This document shows, in pieces, positions 7,371-14,546 of a DNA stretch of 15,157 nucleotides. The stretch covers positions 1 through 15,157 of the forward strand of contig CAZYKR010000085.1 of assembly GCA_964648005.1 (NCBI GenBank), read 5' to 3'. Made by a program: the position numbers and the translations under genes. Each line of letters opens with the position of its first letter. The first letter of the stretch is position 1. The notes under the pieces are model-generated. The model was not told where the DNA came from. It saw only the letters and a list, made by a program, of their open reading frames with translations, and did no database searches. Origin of the DNA: JAGQTE01 sp964648005 (lineage in GTDB: Bacteria; Actinomycetota; Acidimicrobiia; Acidimicrobiales; Acidimicrobilacustridaceae).

Positions 7371-7683
7371 TGGCAGGCCTCAAGATTCGCAAGGGCGATC
7401 GCGTCGTCGTGCTCACCGGCAAGGACCGCGGGCGCGAGGGCACCGTGGTGCGGGCCTATCCGGACGAAGGCAAGGTCCTCGTCGAGGGCCTGAACATCGC
7501 CAAGAAGCACCAGAAGCCCAAGAGCCAGACGATCCAGGGCGGCATTATCGACAAGGAGATGCCGATGCAGGTCTCCAACGTCGCCATCCTGTGCTCGTCG
7601 TGCGGCAAGACCCGTGTGGGGTACCGCTTCGAGCCCGACGGCACCAAGGTGCGGATCTGCCGCAAGTGTGAGGGTGATCTGTG

Positions 7684-7684
<1 letters not shown>
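7370..7684 (+). CDS. rplX: 50S ribosomal protein L24, zinc-ribbon form
   Basis: L24 of 104 residues, one of the primary assembly initiators of the large subunit. The KOW motif KIRKGDRVVVLTGKDRGREG (5-24) is diagnostic. The C-terminal part carries CSSC (75-78) and CRKC (97-100), a four-Cys ribbon that should hold zinc; E. coli L24 lacks it. I chose the ATG at 7370, overlapping the rplN TGA, over a GTG three bases earlier. Its TGA overlaps the rplE ATG. The zinc form occurs in many phyla and is not a sign of transfer. Confidence 0.97.
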
Positions 7685-8261
<577 letters not shown>

Positions 8262-8262
<1 letters not shown>

Positions 8263-8447
8263 TGGCAAAGAAGGCGCTGATCGAGAAGTCCAAGCGCACG
8301 CCGAAGTTCAAGGTGCGGGCCTACACCCGGTGCCAGAAGTGCGGCCGTCCGCACGCCGTGTACCGCCGGTTCAAGCTCTGTCGTGTGTGCCTGCGGGACC
8401 TCGCCCATGCCGGTGAGATCCCCGGGCTCAAGAAGGCCAGTTGGTGA
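8262..8447 (+). CDS. rpsN: 30S ribosomal protein S14, zinc-binding short form
   Basis: S14 of 61 residues, located in the 30S head with S3 and S10. MAKKALIEKSKR opens it and the zinc site is C24-x2-C27 and C40-x2-C43, in the short 'C+' type (also called rpsZ or type Z). Some actinobacteria keep a second, zinc-free S14 elsewhere under zinc control; nothing here shows whether that is so. The TAA stop of rplE overlaps the ATG. Its own TGA at 8445-8447 leads directly into the rpsH ribosome binding site. Confidence 0.98.
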
Positions 8448-8459
8448 GGTGACGATCGC

Positions 8460-8864
8460 ATGACCATGACCGACCCCATCGCCGACATGCTGACCCGCAT
8501 CCGCAACGCCAACGTCGTGATGCACGACGAGGTGCGGATGCCGTGCTCGAAGCAGAAGGTTGCGCTCGCCTCCGTCCTGGAGCGTGAGGGCTACATCAAC
8601 GGCTACGCCGTCCAGCCCACCGAGGGTCGCCCCGGCGACACCCTCGTCATCCAGATGAAGTACTCGCCCCAGCGCGAACGCGTCATCTCCGGGCTCAAGC
8701 GCGTGTCCAAGCCGGGCCTGCGCATCTACTCGAAGGCCGACGGCGTGCCCCGTGTGCTCGGCGGCCTCGGCATCGCCGTCCTATCCACCAGCCAAGGACT
8801 CATGACCGACCGCGAGGCGCGCAAGCACCACGTGGGCGGCGAGGTCCTGTGCTTCGTCTGGTGA
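8460..8864 (+). CDS. rpsH: 30S ribosomal protein S8
   Basis: S8 of 134 residues, a primary binder of the 16S central domain; in E. coli it represses the spc operon by binding near the rplE start. DPIADMLTRIRNAN (5-18), the middle GLRIYSKADGVPRVLGGLG (86-104) and the end GLMTDREARKHHVGGEVLCF (113-132) match the family. TGAGGTGA (8445-8452) provides a strong ribosome binding site seven bases before the ATG at 8460; a second ATG at 8466 is too far from it. The 12-base gap to rpsN contains only this site. Confidence 0.98.
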   Translation: MTMTDPIADMLTRIRNANVVMHDEVRMPCSKQKVALASVLEREGYINGYAVQPTEGRPGDTLVIQMKYSPQRERVISGLKRVSKPGLRIYSKADGVPRVLGGLGIAVLSTSQGLMTDREARKHHVGGEVLCFVW

Positions 8865-8880
8865 GAACGGAGGACTGACG

Positions 8881-9417
8881 ATGTCACGAGTCGGACGCAG
8901 CCCCATCTCCGTGCCCAGCGGTGTCGAGGTGACCATCTCCGGTCGCAGCATCGCCGTGAAGGGCCCCAAGGGTCAGCTCGACATGGATGTCCCCGGCGAC
9001 ATCACGGTGCGCCAGGACGGCGACACCCTGCTCGTCGAGCGACCCGACGACGACCGGCGCAACCGGGCCCTGCACGGCCTGACCCGCTCGCTGGTCAACA
9101 ACATGGTGATCGGCGTGACCGAGGGCTTCCGCAAGGACCTCGAGATCGTCGGCGTCGGCTACCGCGCCACCGCGAAGGGCTCCGGCCTGGAGCTGGCGCT
9201 CGGCTTCAGCCACCCGGTCACCGTCGACGCCCCCGAGGGCATCACCTTCGAGGTCCCCTCGGCCACCCAGATCGGCGTCATCGGCATCGACAAGGAGCTG
9301 GTCGGCCAGGTGGCGGCCAACATCCGCAAGATCCGCAAGCCCGAGCCGTACAAGGGCAAGGGCGTGCGGTACAAGGACGAGCGAGTCCTGCGCAAGGCCG
9401 GCAAGGCCGGCAAGTAA
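8881..9417 (+). CDS. rplF: 50S ribosomal protein L6
   Basis: L6 of 178 residues, a two-domain protein near the factor-binding centre and sarcin-ricin loop. MSRVGRSPISVPSGVEV opens it; NNMVIGVTEGFRKDLEIVGV (75-94) links the two repeats; the C-terminal VAANIRKIRKPEPYKGKGVR (145-164) is the standard signature, ending in a Lys-rich tail. Length is normal. GGAGGA (8869-8874) lies six bases before the ATG. A 29-base gap separates its TAA from rplR. Confidence 0.98.
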   Translation: MSRVGRSPISVPSGVEVTISGRSIAVKGPKGQLDMDVPGDITVRQDGDTLLVERPDDDRRNRALHGLTRSLVNNMVIGVTEGFRKDLEIVGVGYRATAKGSGLELALGFSHPVTVDAPEGITFEVPSATQIGVIGIDKELVGQVAANIRKIRKPEPYKGKGVRYKDERVLRKAGKAGK

Positions 9418-9446
9418 GCGCAGGGCGTGAGCAGAAGACGATTGCG

Positions 9447-9809
9447 ATGAGCGACGCGAAGAACAAGCAGGGCGCCCGCATCCGGCGCCACCGCCGGGTG
9501 CGCAAGAAGCTCCGCGGCACCCCCGAGCGCCCGCGCCTGGCGGTGTTCCGGTCGAACCGGCACATCTCGGCACAGGTGATCGACGACCTGACCGGCCGCA
9601 CCCTCGCTGCCGCCTCGACCGTCGAGGTCGATCTGCGGGGCGCCTCGACCGGCAACATCGAGGCCGCCCGCAAGGTGGGCGAGCTGGTGGGTCGGCGTGC
9701 TGCCGACGCCGGCGTGACCGCGGTCGTGTTCGACCGCGGCGGCTTCAAGTACCACGGCCGCGTGGCCGCCGTGGCCGATGCCGCCCGCGAGGCGGGACTG
9801 GAGTTCTGA
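9447..9809 (+). CDS. rplR: 50S ribosomal protein L18
   Basis: L18 of 120 residues, which binds 5S rRNA with L5 in the central protuberance. The basic N-terminus RIRRHRRVRKKLRGTPERPR (11-30), the strand RLAVFRSNRHISAQVIDD (30-47) and VVFDRGGFKYHGRVAAVA (92-109) are diagnostic. Length is normal. The ribosome binding site before the ATG at 9447 is weak (a purine stretch at 9429-9438), unlike its neighbours. Its TGA overlaps the rpsE ATG by one base. Confidence 0.98.
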   Translation: MSDAKNKQGARIRRHRRVRKKLRGTPERPRLAVFRSNRHISAQVIDDLTGRTLAAASTVEVDLRGASTGNIEAARKVGELVGRRAADAGVTAVVFDRGGFKYHGRVAAVADAAREAGLEF

Positions 9810-10378
9810 TGACGATCAACGCCGACGAGTTGGCCCTGCGCGACAGCCGGGTCATCAAGATCAACCGAGTGGCCAAGGTCGTCAAGGGCGGCCGGCGCTT
9901 CTCGTTCACCGCCTTGGTGGTGGTGGGCGACGGCAACGGCCATGTCGGCCTGGGCTACGGCAAGGCCAAGGAGGTGCCCCTCGCCATCCAGAAGGGCACC
10001 GAGGAGGCGCGCAAGAACCTCTTCGCCGTCCCGCTGGCCGGCTCGACGATTCCGCACCCCATCACCGGCATCGCCGGCGCTGGCCGCGTCCTGCTGCAGC
10101 CGGCTGCTCCCGGTACCGGGGTCATCGCCGGTGGCGCGGCTCGCGCCATCCTCGAGGAAGCGGGCATCCACGACGTGCTGTGCAAGTCGCTGGGCTCGCC
10201 CAACCACATCAACGTGGCGCACGCCACCATCGCCGGCTTGCGCGACCTGCGCCGCCCCGACGAGATCGCCCGCCTGCGTGGCCTCTCGCCCGAGGAATTC
10301 GTGCCCGGTGGCATGCTGCGCGCGTATCAGGAGCGTGAGCGCGAGCGCCGCTCGTCGCGCGCGGAGGTGACCTCGTGA
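9809..10378 (+). CDS. rpsE: 30S ribosomal protein S5
   Basis: S5 of 189 residues, which lines the mRNA entry and tunes decoding fidelity with S4. The double-stranded-RNA-binding-like domain begins with VIKINRVAKVVKGGRRFSFT (15-34), followed by the Gly-rich GDGNGHVGLGYGKAKEVP (40-57); the second domain contains the Gly/Ala-rich AAPGTGVIAGGAARAILEEA (99-118) and the conserved NHINVAHATIAGL region. The tail is Arg/Glu-rich. Length is slightly above E. coli. It overlaps rplR by one base and rpmD by four. Confidence 0.98.
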   Translation: MTINADELALRDSRVIKINRVAKVVKGGRRFSFTALVVVGDGNGHVGLGYGKAKEVPLAIQKGTEEARKNLFAVPLAGSTIPHPITGIAGAGRVLLQPAAPGTGVIAGGAARAILEEAGIHDVLCKSLGSPNHINVAHATIAGLRDLRRPDEIARLRGLSPEEFVPGGMLRAYQERERERRSSRAEVTS

Positions 10379-10575
10379 CGATGCTCAAGGTGACCCAGAC
10401 CCGCTCCGCCATCGGAGCCAAGCCCAAGGCGCGTGGCACGCTGCGCGCCCTCGGCCTCGGCCGGATCGGCCGCACGCACGTGCTGCCCGACCGCCCGGAG
10501 ATCCGCGGCATGATCGCCCGGGTCCCGCACCTCATCGAGGTGTCCGAGGTCGACGACGACGGAGGTGCGTCGTGA
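10375..10575 (+). CDS. rpmD: 50S ribosomal protein L30
   Basis: L30 of 66 residues, a small large-subunit protein not present in all bacteria. LKVTQTRSAIGAKPKARGTL (4-23) and ALGLGRIGRTHVLPDRPEIR (25-44) are the family signatures; the end is acidic. GGAGGTGA (10363-10370), inside rpsE, is a perfect eight-base Shine-Dalgarno match. The GTG at 10375 is seven bases after GGAGG and overlaps the rpsE stop (GTGA); an ATG at 10381 would remove two residues and is a fair alternative. Its own stop is a GTGA overlap with rplO. Confidence 0.95.
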   Translation: MTMLKVTQTRSAIGAKPKARGTLRALGLGRIGRTHVLPDRPEIRGMIARVPHLIEVSEVDDDGGAS

Positions 10576-11060
10576 AGGTCCACGATCTCAAGCCGGCCCC
10601 GGGGTCGCGCACGTCGCGCAAGCGCGTCGGTCGCGGCATCGGCGGCAAGGGCGGCAAGACCGCTGGCCGTGGCACCAAGGGCCAGAAGGCCCGCAACACG
10701 GTTCCGGTCGGGTTCGAGGGCGGGCAGCTGCCGCTGCACATGAAGGTCCCGAAGCTGAAGGGCTTCAACAACCCCTTCCGCGTCGAGTACCAGGCCATCA
10801 ACCTCGACACGATCGACGAGTGCGGTCTCGACGAGGTGACGCCGGAGGCCCTGCACGACAAGGGCCTCACGCACAAGGGCGCCCTGATCAAGGTGCTCGC
10901 CCGCGGTGAGCTGACCCGCGCCGTCACCGTCAAGGCACACGGCTTCTCGAAGGCAGCCGAGGCGGCGATCACCGCTGCCGGCGGCTCGGTCGAGGTGCTG
11001 CCCAAGCCGTGGGGCGATCGTCGTCCGCCGGCCAAGGGCAACCAGTTCACCAACCGCTGA
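10572..11060 (+). CDS. rplO: 50S ribosomal protein L15
   Basis: L15 of 162 residues, a late-assembly protein with a long basic N-terminal extension threading through 23S rRNA. HDLKPAPGSRTSRKRVGRG (4-22) and GGKGGKTAGRGTKGQKARN (24-42) followed by GFEGGQLPLHMKVPKLKGF are diagnostic. The start is a GTG overlapping the rpmD stop, with GGAGG (10561-10565) six bases upstream. The length is a little above the usual 145-150, with a short extra C-terminal stretch. It is the last gene of the packed run; the TGA is part of the following hairpin. Confidence 0.97.
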   Translation: MKVHDLKPAPGSRTSRKRVGRGIGGKGGKTAGRGTKGQKARNTVPVGFEGGQLPLHMKVPKLKGFNNPFRVEYQAINLDTIDECGLDEVTPEALHDKGLTHKGALIKVLARGELTRAVTVKAHGFSKAAEAAITAAGGSVEVLPKPWGDRRPPAKGNQFTNR

Positions 11061-11081
11061 CCGGTCGCCGCCGCGACCGGT
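11060..11081 (+). terminator. Hairpin at the rplO stop, possible partial terminator or processing site
   Basis: ACCGGTCGC (11060-11068) pairs perfectly with GCGACCGGT (11073-11081) around a four-base loop. The stem begins at the last base of the rplO stop codon. No T-run follows, so it is not a classical intrinsic terminator; it may attenuate read-through into secY or mark RNA processing. TAGCGT at 11086-11091 resembles a -10 box but has no convincing -35 partner. Confidence 0.4.
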
Positions 11082-11124
11082 GGTCTAGCGTCCCGAAGCA
11101 CCCCGCCGAGGAGTCGAACGCCCA

Positions 11125-12447
11125 GTGCTCGGAAACCTGCTGAACATCCTGAAGGTCCCGGACCTCAGGAACAAGGTCCTGTTCACGTTCGGGATCATCC
11201 TCATCTACCGCCTCGGCGCGTACCTGCCGATCCCCGGCACGGACCTCGAAGCGGTGCAGCAGTTCCAGCAACAGGCCCAGCAGGGCGGCGTGCTGAATTT
11301 CCTGGCCCTGTTCTCGGGCGGCGCGCTCACGCAGTTCGCCGTGTTCGCGCTCGGGATCATGCCGTACATCACGGCGTCGATCATCATCCAGATCCTCGGC
11401 GTGGTGATCCCCAAGCTCGAGGAGTGGCAGAACCAGGGCGCCGTCGGCCAGCGCAAGATCACCCAGTGGACGCGCTACCTGACGATCGCCATCGCCGCCA
11501 TGCAGGCCACCGGCCTGGCGTTCGTCATGCACAACGGCGGCGGCGGGTTCGGGTCGGTGCAGAACAACACCAGCCTCGACCTGCTGCCCGGGTTCGACGC
11601 CTGGCACGTGCTGCTCGTGGTGTTCACGCTCACCGCCGCCACGGCGCTGCTGATGTGGCTGGGCGAGCTCGTGACGCAGAAGGGCATCGGCAACGGCATG
11701 TCGTTGCTGATCTTCGCCTCGGTGGTCTCGACCCTGCCTGGCCAGCTCGGCCGCATCCAGGCCGAGGGTGGCTGGACGGCACTGATCCTCACGCTGATCG
11801 GGTTCACGTTCATCCTGATCGCCATCGTCTACGTGGAGCAGGGCCAGCGTCGCATCCCGGTGCAGTTCGCCAAGCGGGTCGTCGGCCGGCGCATGTACGG
11901 CGGCCAGAGCACGTACATCCCGCTCAAGGTCAATCAATCGGGCGTGATCCCCATCATCTTCGCCAGCTCGCTGCTGTACCTGCCCCAGCTGCTGGCCTTC
12001 GTCCTGCCGAGCGACCCCGGCTCGTGGGGCGTCTCGGTGCAGGAGTGGATCAACAACAACCTCGTCCAGCCCGACTCGATCTGGTACCTCGTGATCTTCG
12101 GCACGCTGATCATCGGCTTCGCCTACTTCTACACGGCGATCACGTTCGACCCGGCGAAGCAGGCGGACAACATCCGCAAGCAGGGTGGCTTCATCCCGGG
12201 TATCCGGCCCGGTCCCCAGACCGAGCGCTACCTGGCCAAGATCCTCAGCCGCATCACGCTGCCCGGCGCCCTGTTCATTGCCGCTGTGGCGCTGATCCCG
12301 TCGTACATCCTCACGAAGTTCCTCCCCGGCGGTGGGGCCTCGTTCGGCGGCACGACCATCCTGATCTCGGTGGGCGTCGCCCTCGAGACCATGAAGCAGA
12401 TCGACAGCCAGCTGATGATGCGCAACTACGAGGGCTTCTTGAAGTGA
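11125..12447 (+). CDS. secY: Protein translocase subunit SecY
   Basis: SecY of 440 residues, the channel of the Sec translocon in the cytoplasmic membrane. Ten hydrophobic segments are expected and most are visible (for example 18-36, 68-93, 117-136, 161-179, 218-237, 274-293, 318-338, 378-396 and 409-424). Signatures include MPYITASIIIQIL (79-91), VYVEQGQRRIPVQFAKR (235-251), NQSGVIPIIFASS (270-282), GGFIPGIRPG (354-363) and FGGTTILISVGVALETM (407-423). The GTG start at 11125 gives the normal N-terminus; GAGGAG (11108-11113) lies 11 bases upstream. The GTGA overlap with adk at the end is a common secY-adk arrangement. Confidence 0.98.
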   Translation: MLGNLLNILKVPDLRNKVLFTFGIILIYRLGAYLPIPGTDLEAVQQFQQQAQQGGVLNFLALFSGGALTQFAVFALGIMPYITASIIIQILGVVIPKLEEWQNQGAVGQRKITQWTRYLTIAIAAMQATGLAFVMHNGGGGFGSVQNNTSLDLLPGFDAWHVLLVVFTLTAATALLMWLGELVTQKGIGNGMSLLIFASVVSTLPGQLGRIQAEGGWTALILTLIGFTFILIAIVYVEQGQRRIPVQFAKRVVGRRMYGGQSTYIPLKVNQSGVIPIIFASSLLYLPQLLAFVLPSDPGSWGVSVQEWINNNLVQPDSIWYLVIFGTLIIGFAYFYTAITFDPAKQADNIRKQGGFIPGIRPGPQTERYLAKILSRITLPGALFIAAVALIPSYILTKFLPGGGASFGGTTILISVGVALETMKQIDSQLMMRNYEGFLK

Positions 12448-13076
12448 TCCGTCTCGTCATCTTCGGTCGTCAGGGCGCCGGCAAGGGCACACAGGCGGTC
12501 CGTCTCGCCGAGCACTACGAGGCGCCGCACATCTCGACGGGCGACATGCTGCGCGAGGCCGTGGCCGCCGGCACCGAGCTCGGCCGCCAGGTCGCCGGGA
12601 TCATGGAGGCGGGGCAGCTGGTCTCCGACGAGTTGATGCTCTCGGTCATCCAGGAGCGCTTCGCCGCCGCCGATGTCGCCGAGCACGGCTTCATCCTCGA
12701 CGGGTTCCCACGGACGCGGGCCCAGGCCGAGGCGCTGCTCGACGCCCTCGCGATCGACGTGGCGGTCGACGTGGACGTGCCCGAAGGCGTGGTCATGGAG
12801 CGCATCTCGTCCCGGAGGGTCTGCGCCGAGGGTCATACGTTCACCGCTACCGATCCGGCGATCGCCGACGGGACGTGCCCGGACGACGGCACCCCGGTCG
12901 TGCAGCGCGACGATGACACCCCCGAAGCCGTGCGCAAGCGCCTCGACGCCTACAACGACAAGACGATGCAGGCGGTGGCGCTCTTCGACGAGCGCGGCCT
13001 GCTGGTGCGCGTCGACGGCCTCGGCACCCCCGACGAGGTGGCGGGCCGCATCTTCGCCGCCATCGACGCCCGCTGA
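12444..13076 (+). CDS. adk: Adenylate kinase, long-lid form
   Basis: Adenylate kinase of 210 residues, which converts ATP and AMP to two ADP in the cytoplasm. The P-loop reads GRQGAGKGTQ (8-17), with Arg-Gln where most homologues have Pro-Pro; the AMP site has STGDMLREA (31-39), and GFILDGFPRTRAQAEAL (82-98) is the family signature. The lid (about 122-158) is the long form. Its zinc-type ligands are only partly kept: Cys127, Cys145 and Asp148 align with the Bacillus-type set, while the second Cys position is Gly130 with His131 next to it. The start is GTG, overlapping the secY stop as GTGA. This differs from mycobacterial Adk, which lacks the long lid. Confidence 0.97.
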   Translation: MIRLVIFGRQGAGKGTQAVRLAEHYEAPHISTGDMLREAVAAGTELGRQVAGIMEAGQLVSDELMLSVIQERFAAADVAEHGFILDGFPRTRAQAEALLDALAIDVAVDVDVPEGVVMERISSRRVCAEGHTFTATDPAIADGTCPDDGTPVVQRDDDTPEAVRKRLDAYNDKTMQAVALFDERGLLVRVDGLGTPDEVAGRIFAAIDAR

Positions 13077-13084
13077 GGCCGACC

Positions 13085-13825
13085 ATGGGGCGCCGGCGCG
13101 ACTTCGACGCCATGCGGCGGGCCGGGCGCGTCGTCGCCGAGATGCACGACGAGATCCGCGCCGCGCTGCGGCCGGGCGTGACCACGGCGTCGCTCGACCG
13201 CATCGGCCGTGACGTGCTCGATCGCCGCAGTGCCACCTCGAACTTCTTGGGGTATCACGGCTACCCGGCAGTGATCTGCGCCTCGGTGAACGACACGGTG
13301 GTGCACGGCATCCCGGGGCGGCGCCGGCTCGGCGACGGGGACCTCATCGCCATCGACTGCGGCGCCGTCGTCGACGGCTGGCACGCCGACGCCGCCTTCA
13401 GCGCCGTCGTCGGCGAAGGTTCCGACGAGGCGCACGCTCTCGTGGCGGCGGCGGACGCTGCGCTAGAGGCGGCGATCGCGGCGATGGTGGCCGGCAACCG
13501 CATGGGCGACGTGGGCCACGCCGTCGAGTCGGTGGTGACGGCGGCCGGCTTCTCGGTCGTCGACGGCTACTGCGGCCATGCCATCGGGCGGGCCATGCAC
13601 GAGGATCCGCTGGTCCCGAACGAGGGACGGGCCGGCAAGGGTCGCCAGCTCAAGGTGGGCGACGCCTATGCCGCCGAGCCGATGGTCAACGCCGGCGGGC
13701 CCGACACGCACGTCCTCGACGACGGCTGGAGCGTCGTGACGATCGACGGCTCGTGGTCGGCGCACACCGAGCAGACCATCCTGGTCACCGACGACGGCCC
13801 CGAGGTCACGACCCGCCTGCCGTGA
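13085..13825 (+). CDS. map: Methionine aminopeptidase type I
   Basis: MetAP of 246 residues, a dinuclear metal enzyme that removes the initiator Met from nascent chains. The pita-bread fold ligands are all present: D91 (AIDCGA), D102 (WHADAAF), H165 (CGHAIGRAMHEDP), E198 (AAEPM) and E229 (HTEQTILVT); H74 (VVHGIPG) is the substrate-contact His and H172 the second active-site His. It is the short form, without the N-terminal SH3-binding extension found in some actinobacterial MetAPs. GAGG at the adk stop lies six bases before the ATG at 13085, with an eight-base gap to adk. secY-adk-map-infA is a classic order. Confidence 0.97.
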   Translation: MGRRRDFDAMRRAGRVVAEMHDEIRAALRPGVTTASLDRIGRDVLDRRSATSNFLGYHGYPAVICASVNDTVVHGIPGRRRLGDGDLIAIDCGAVVDGWHADAAFSAVVGEGSDEAHALVAAADAALEAAIAAMVAGNRMGDVGHAVESVVTAAGFSVVDGYCGHAIGRAMHEDPLVPNEGRAGKGRQLKVGDAYAAEPMVNAGGPDTHVLDDGWSVVTIDGSWSAHTEQTILVTDDGPEVTTRLP

Positions 13826-13831
13826 CGGACC

Positions 13832-13856
13832 CTCACCTCCCCGAAATGGGGCTGAG
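13832..13856 (+). terminator. Hairpin just after map, terminator-like
   Basis: CTCA (13832-13835) with TGAG (13853-13856) and CCCC (13839-13842) with GGGG (13848-13851) form an interrupted stem around the loop GAAAT, beginning six bases after the map stop. There is no T-run. Confidence 0.35.
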
Positions 13857-13881
13857 CGCTCCGAGATGTTGTGATTCCCAG

Positions 13882-13897
13882 CCCGACTCGGGTCGGG
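13882..13897 (+). terminator. Second hairpin after map, terminator-like
   Basis: CCCGAC (13882-13887) pairs with GTCGGG (13892-13897) around TCGG. It lies between map and the infA promoter; with the preceding hairpin it could end the secY-adk-map transcript. No T-run follows, which is common in high-GC actinobacteria. Confidence 0.35.
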
Positions 13898-13923
13898 GGC
13901 AGCGCGGCTGGTTGCTCGCCGAG

Positions 13924-13953
13924 TTGGACCGGGACTCGACCGGGGCCTAGGCT
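13924..13953 (+). promoter_or_regulatory. Putative promoter of infA-rpmJ-rpsM-rpsK
   Basis: TTGGAC (13924-13929) and TAGGCT (13948-13953) are spaced by 18 bases, matching actinobacterial housekeeping promoters. Transcription would begin near 13960, leaving a leader of about 125 bases before infA. The site marks the start of an alpha-operon-like unit after the map hairpins. Confidence 0.65.
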
Positions 13954-14002
13954 TGCCCGTCGCCCTGCACCGGCGCGCCCTCGGGTGGGTCGGAGGTGTC
14001 AG

Positions 14003-14061
14003 ACCGTGTGGCCAGGCCTTCGTGCCTGGGGTCGCGCGGCCCGATGGCAGGGGCACACGGT
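14003..14061 (+). promoter_or_regulatory. Structured leader RNA candidate upstream of infA
   Basis: ACCGTGTG (14003-14010) pairs perfectly with CACACGGT (14054-14061), closing a domain that contains CCAGGC/GCCTGG (14012-14017 with 14024-14029, loop CTTCGT) and a smaller GGTC/GGCC hairpin (14030-14033 with 14038-14041, one GU pair). The result is a three-way junction. The domain ends ten bases before the infA Shine-Dalgarno sequence. Only pairing by eye supports it; no known leader family was recognised. Confidence 0.5.
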
Positions 14062-14071
14062 AGGTCACGCC

Positions 14072-14087
14072 AGGAGGAAGCACACTG
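14072..14087 (+). promoter_or_regulatory. Shine-Dalgarno and CTG start of infA
   Basis: AGGAGG (14072-14077) is followed after seven bases by CTG (14085-14087). The frame has a TAG at 14061 and no ATG, GTG or TTG between that stop and the CTG. The next in-frame ATG (14115) has only AAGGA 13 bases upstream. Confidence 0.75.
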
Positions 14088-14309
14088 CCCAAGCCCAAGG
14101 AAGACGCGATCGTCATGGAGGGGACCGTCCTCGAGTCGCTCCCCAACGCCATGTTCAAGGTCGAGCTCGAGAACGGCCACCAGGTGCTGGCCCACATCTC
14201 GGGCAAGATGCGGATGCACTACATCCGCATCCTGCCGGGCGACCGCGTCCAGGTGGAGCTGACGCCATACGACCTCAGCCGAGGTCGCATCACCTACCGC
14301 TACAGGTAA
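14085..14309 (+). CDS. infA: Translation initiation factor IF-1
   Basis: IF-1 of 74 residues, an OB-fold protein that binds the 30S A site and works with IF-2 and IF-3 in initiation. ESLPNAMFKVELENGHQVLA (17-36), HISGKMRMHYIRILPGDRV (37-55) and LTPYDLSRGRITYRYR (59-74) are unmistakable. From the CTG, the N-terminus reads MPKPKEDAIVMEGTVLE, which aligns with the usual IF-1 opening (Lys-rich, then an Ile-x-x-Glu-Gly strand) and gives the normal length of 72-74. The ATG at 14115 would give 64 residues and lose the first beta strand, so the CTG is preferred. The gene has its own promoter and a structured leader. Confidence 0.93.
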   Translation: MPKPKEDAIVMEGTVLESLPNAMFKVELENGHQVLAHISGKMRMHYIRILPGDRVQVELTPYDLSRGRITYRYR

Positions 14310-14317
14310 ACGGAGCT

Positions 14318-14354
14318 GTCCGGCCCCGGCTGCACCGCAGCAGGAGGGTCGGAC
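14318..14354 (+). promoter_or_regulatory. Long hairpin between infA and rpmJ
   Basis: GTCCGGCCC (14318-14326) pairs with GGGTCGGAC (14346-14354), nine pairs with one GU. After a small internal loop, GCTGC (14329-14333) pairs with GCAGC (14337-14341). It starts eight bases after the infA stop and has no T-run. It may attenuate, protect the infA 3' end or be a processing site. Confidence 0.45.
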
Positions 14355-14388
14355 CCGCCGGGGGAGTTCGCCTCGGTGTTCCCACATC

Positions 14389-14405
14389 GGCCGCTGCGCG
14401 CGGCC
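14389..14405 (+). promoter_or_regulatory. Hairpin shortly before the rpmJ ribosome binding site
   Basis: GGCCGC (14389-14394) pairs with GCGGCC (14400-14405) around TGCGC. It ends 11 bases before GGGAGAG (14417-14423). It could modulate L36 translation; palindromes of this size are not rare in such GC-rich DNA. Confidence 0.3.
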
Positions 14406-14431
14406 ACGTCCACAACGGGAGAGACAACGGC

Positions 14432-14545
14432 GTGAAAGTACGTCCGAGCGTCAAGAAGATCTGCGAGAAGTGCAAGGTCATCCGCCGGCACGGCCGCGTG
14501 ATGGTGATCTGCGAGAACCCTCGCCACAAGCAGAGGCAGGGCTGA
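14432..14545 (+). CDS. rpmJ: 50S ribosomal protein L36, zinc form
   Basis: L36 of 37 residues, the smallest large-subunit protein, which stabilises 23S rRNA near L6 and L16. KVRPSVKKICEKCKVIRRHG (2-21) and VMVICENPRHKQRQG (23-37) contain the zinc ligands C11, C14, C27 and H32, the standard 'C+' form. The start is GTG with GGGAGAG (14417-14423) eight bases upstream. A gap of 122 bases with two hairpins separates it from infA. One base separates its TGA from the rpsM ATG. Confidence 0.97.
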   Translation: MKVRPSVKKICEKCKVIRRHGRVMVICENPRHKQRQG

Positions 14546-14546
14546 C

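Noticed and set aside
11424..12443. Upstream part of the open frame that contains adk
   Set aside because: The frame is open through secY, but only the part from the GTG at 12444 resembles adenylate kinase; the upstream part is a secY shadow, so there is no fusion.
14115..14309. infA starting at the ATG at 14115
   Set aside because: It would remove the conserved N-terminal strand of IF-1 and has a poorly placed ribosome binding site, whereas CTG 14085 has an ideal one.
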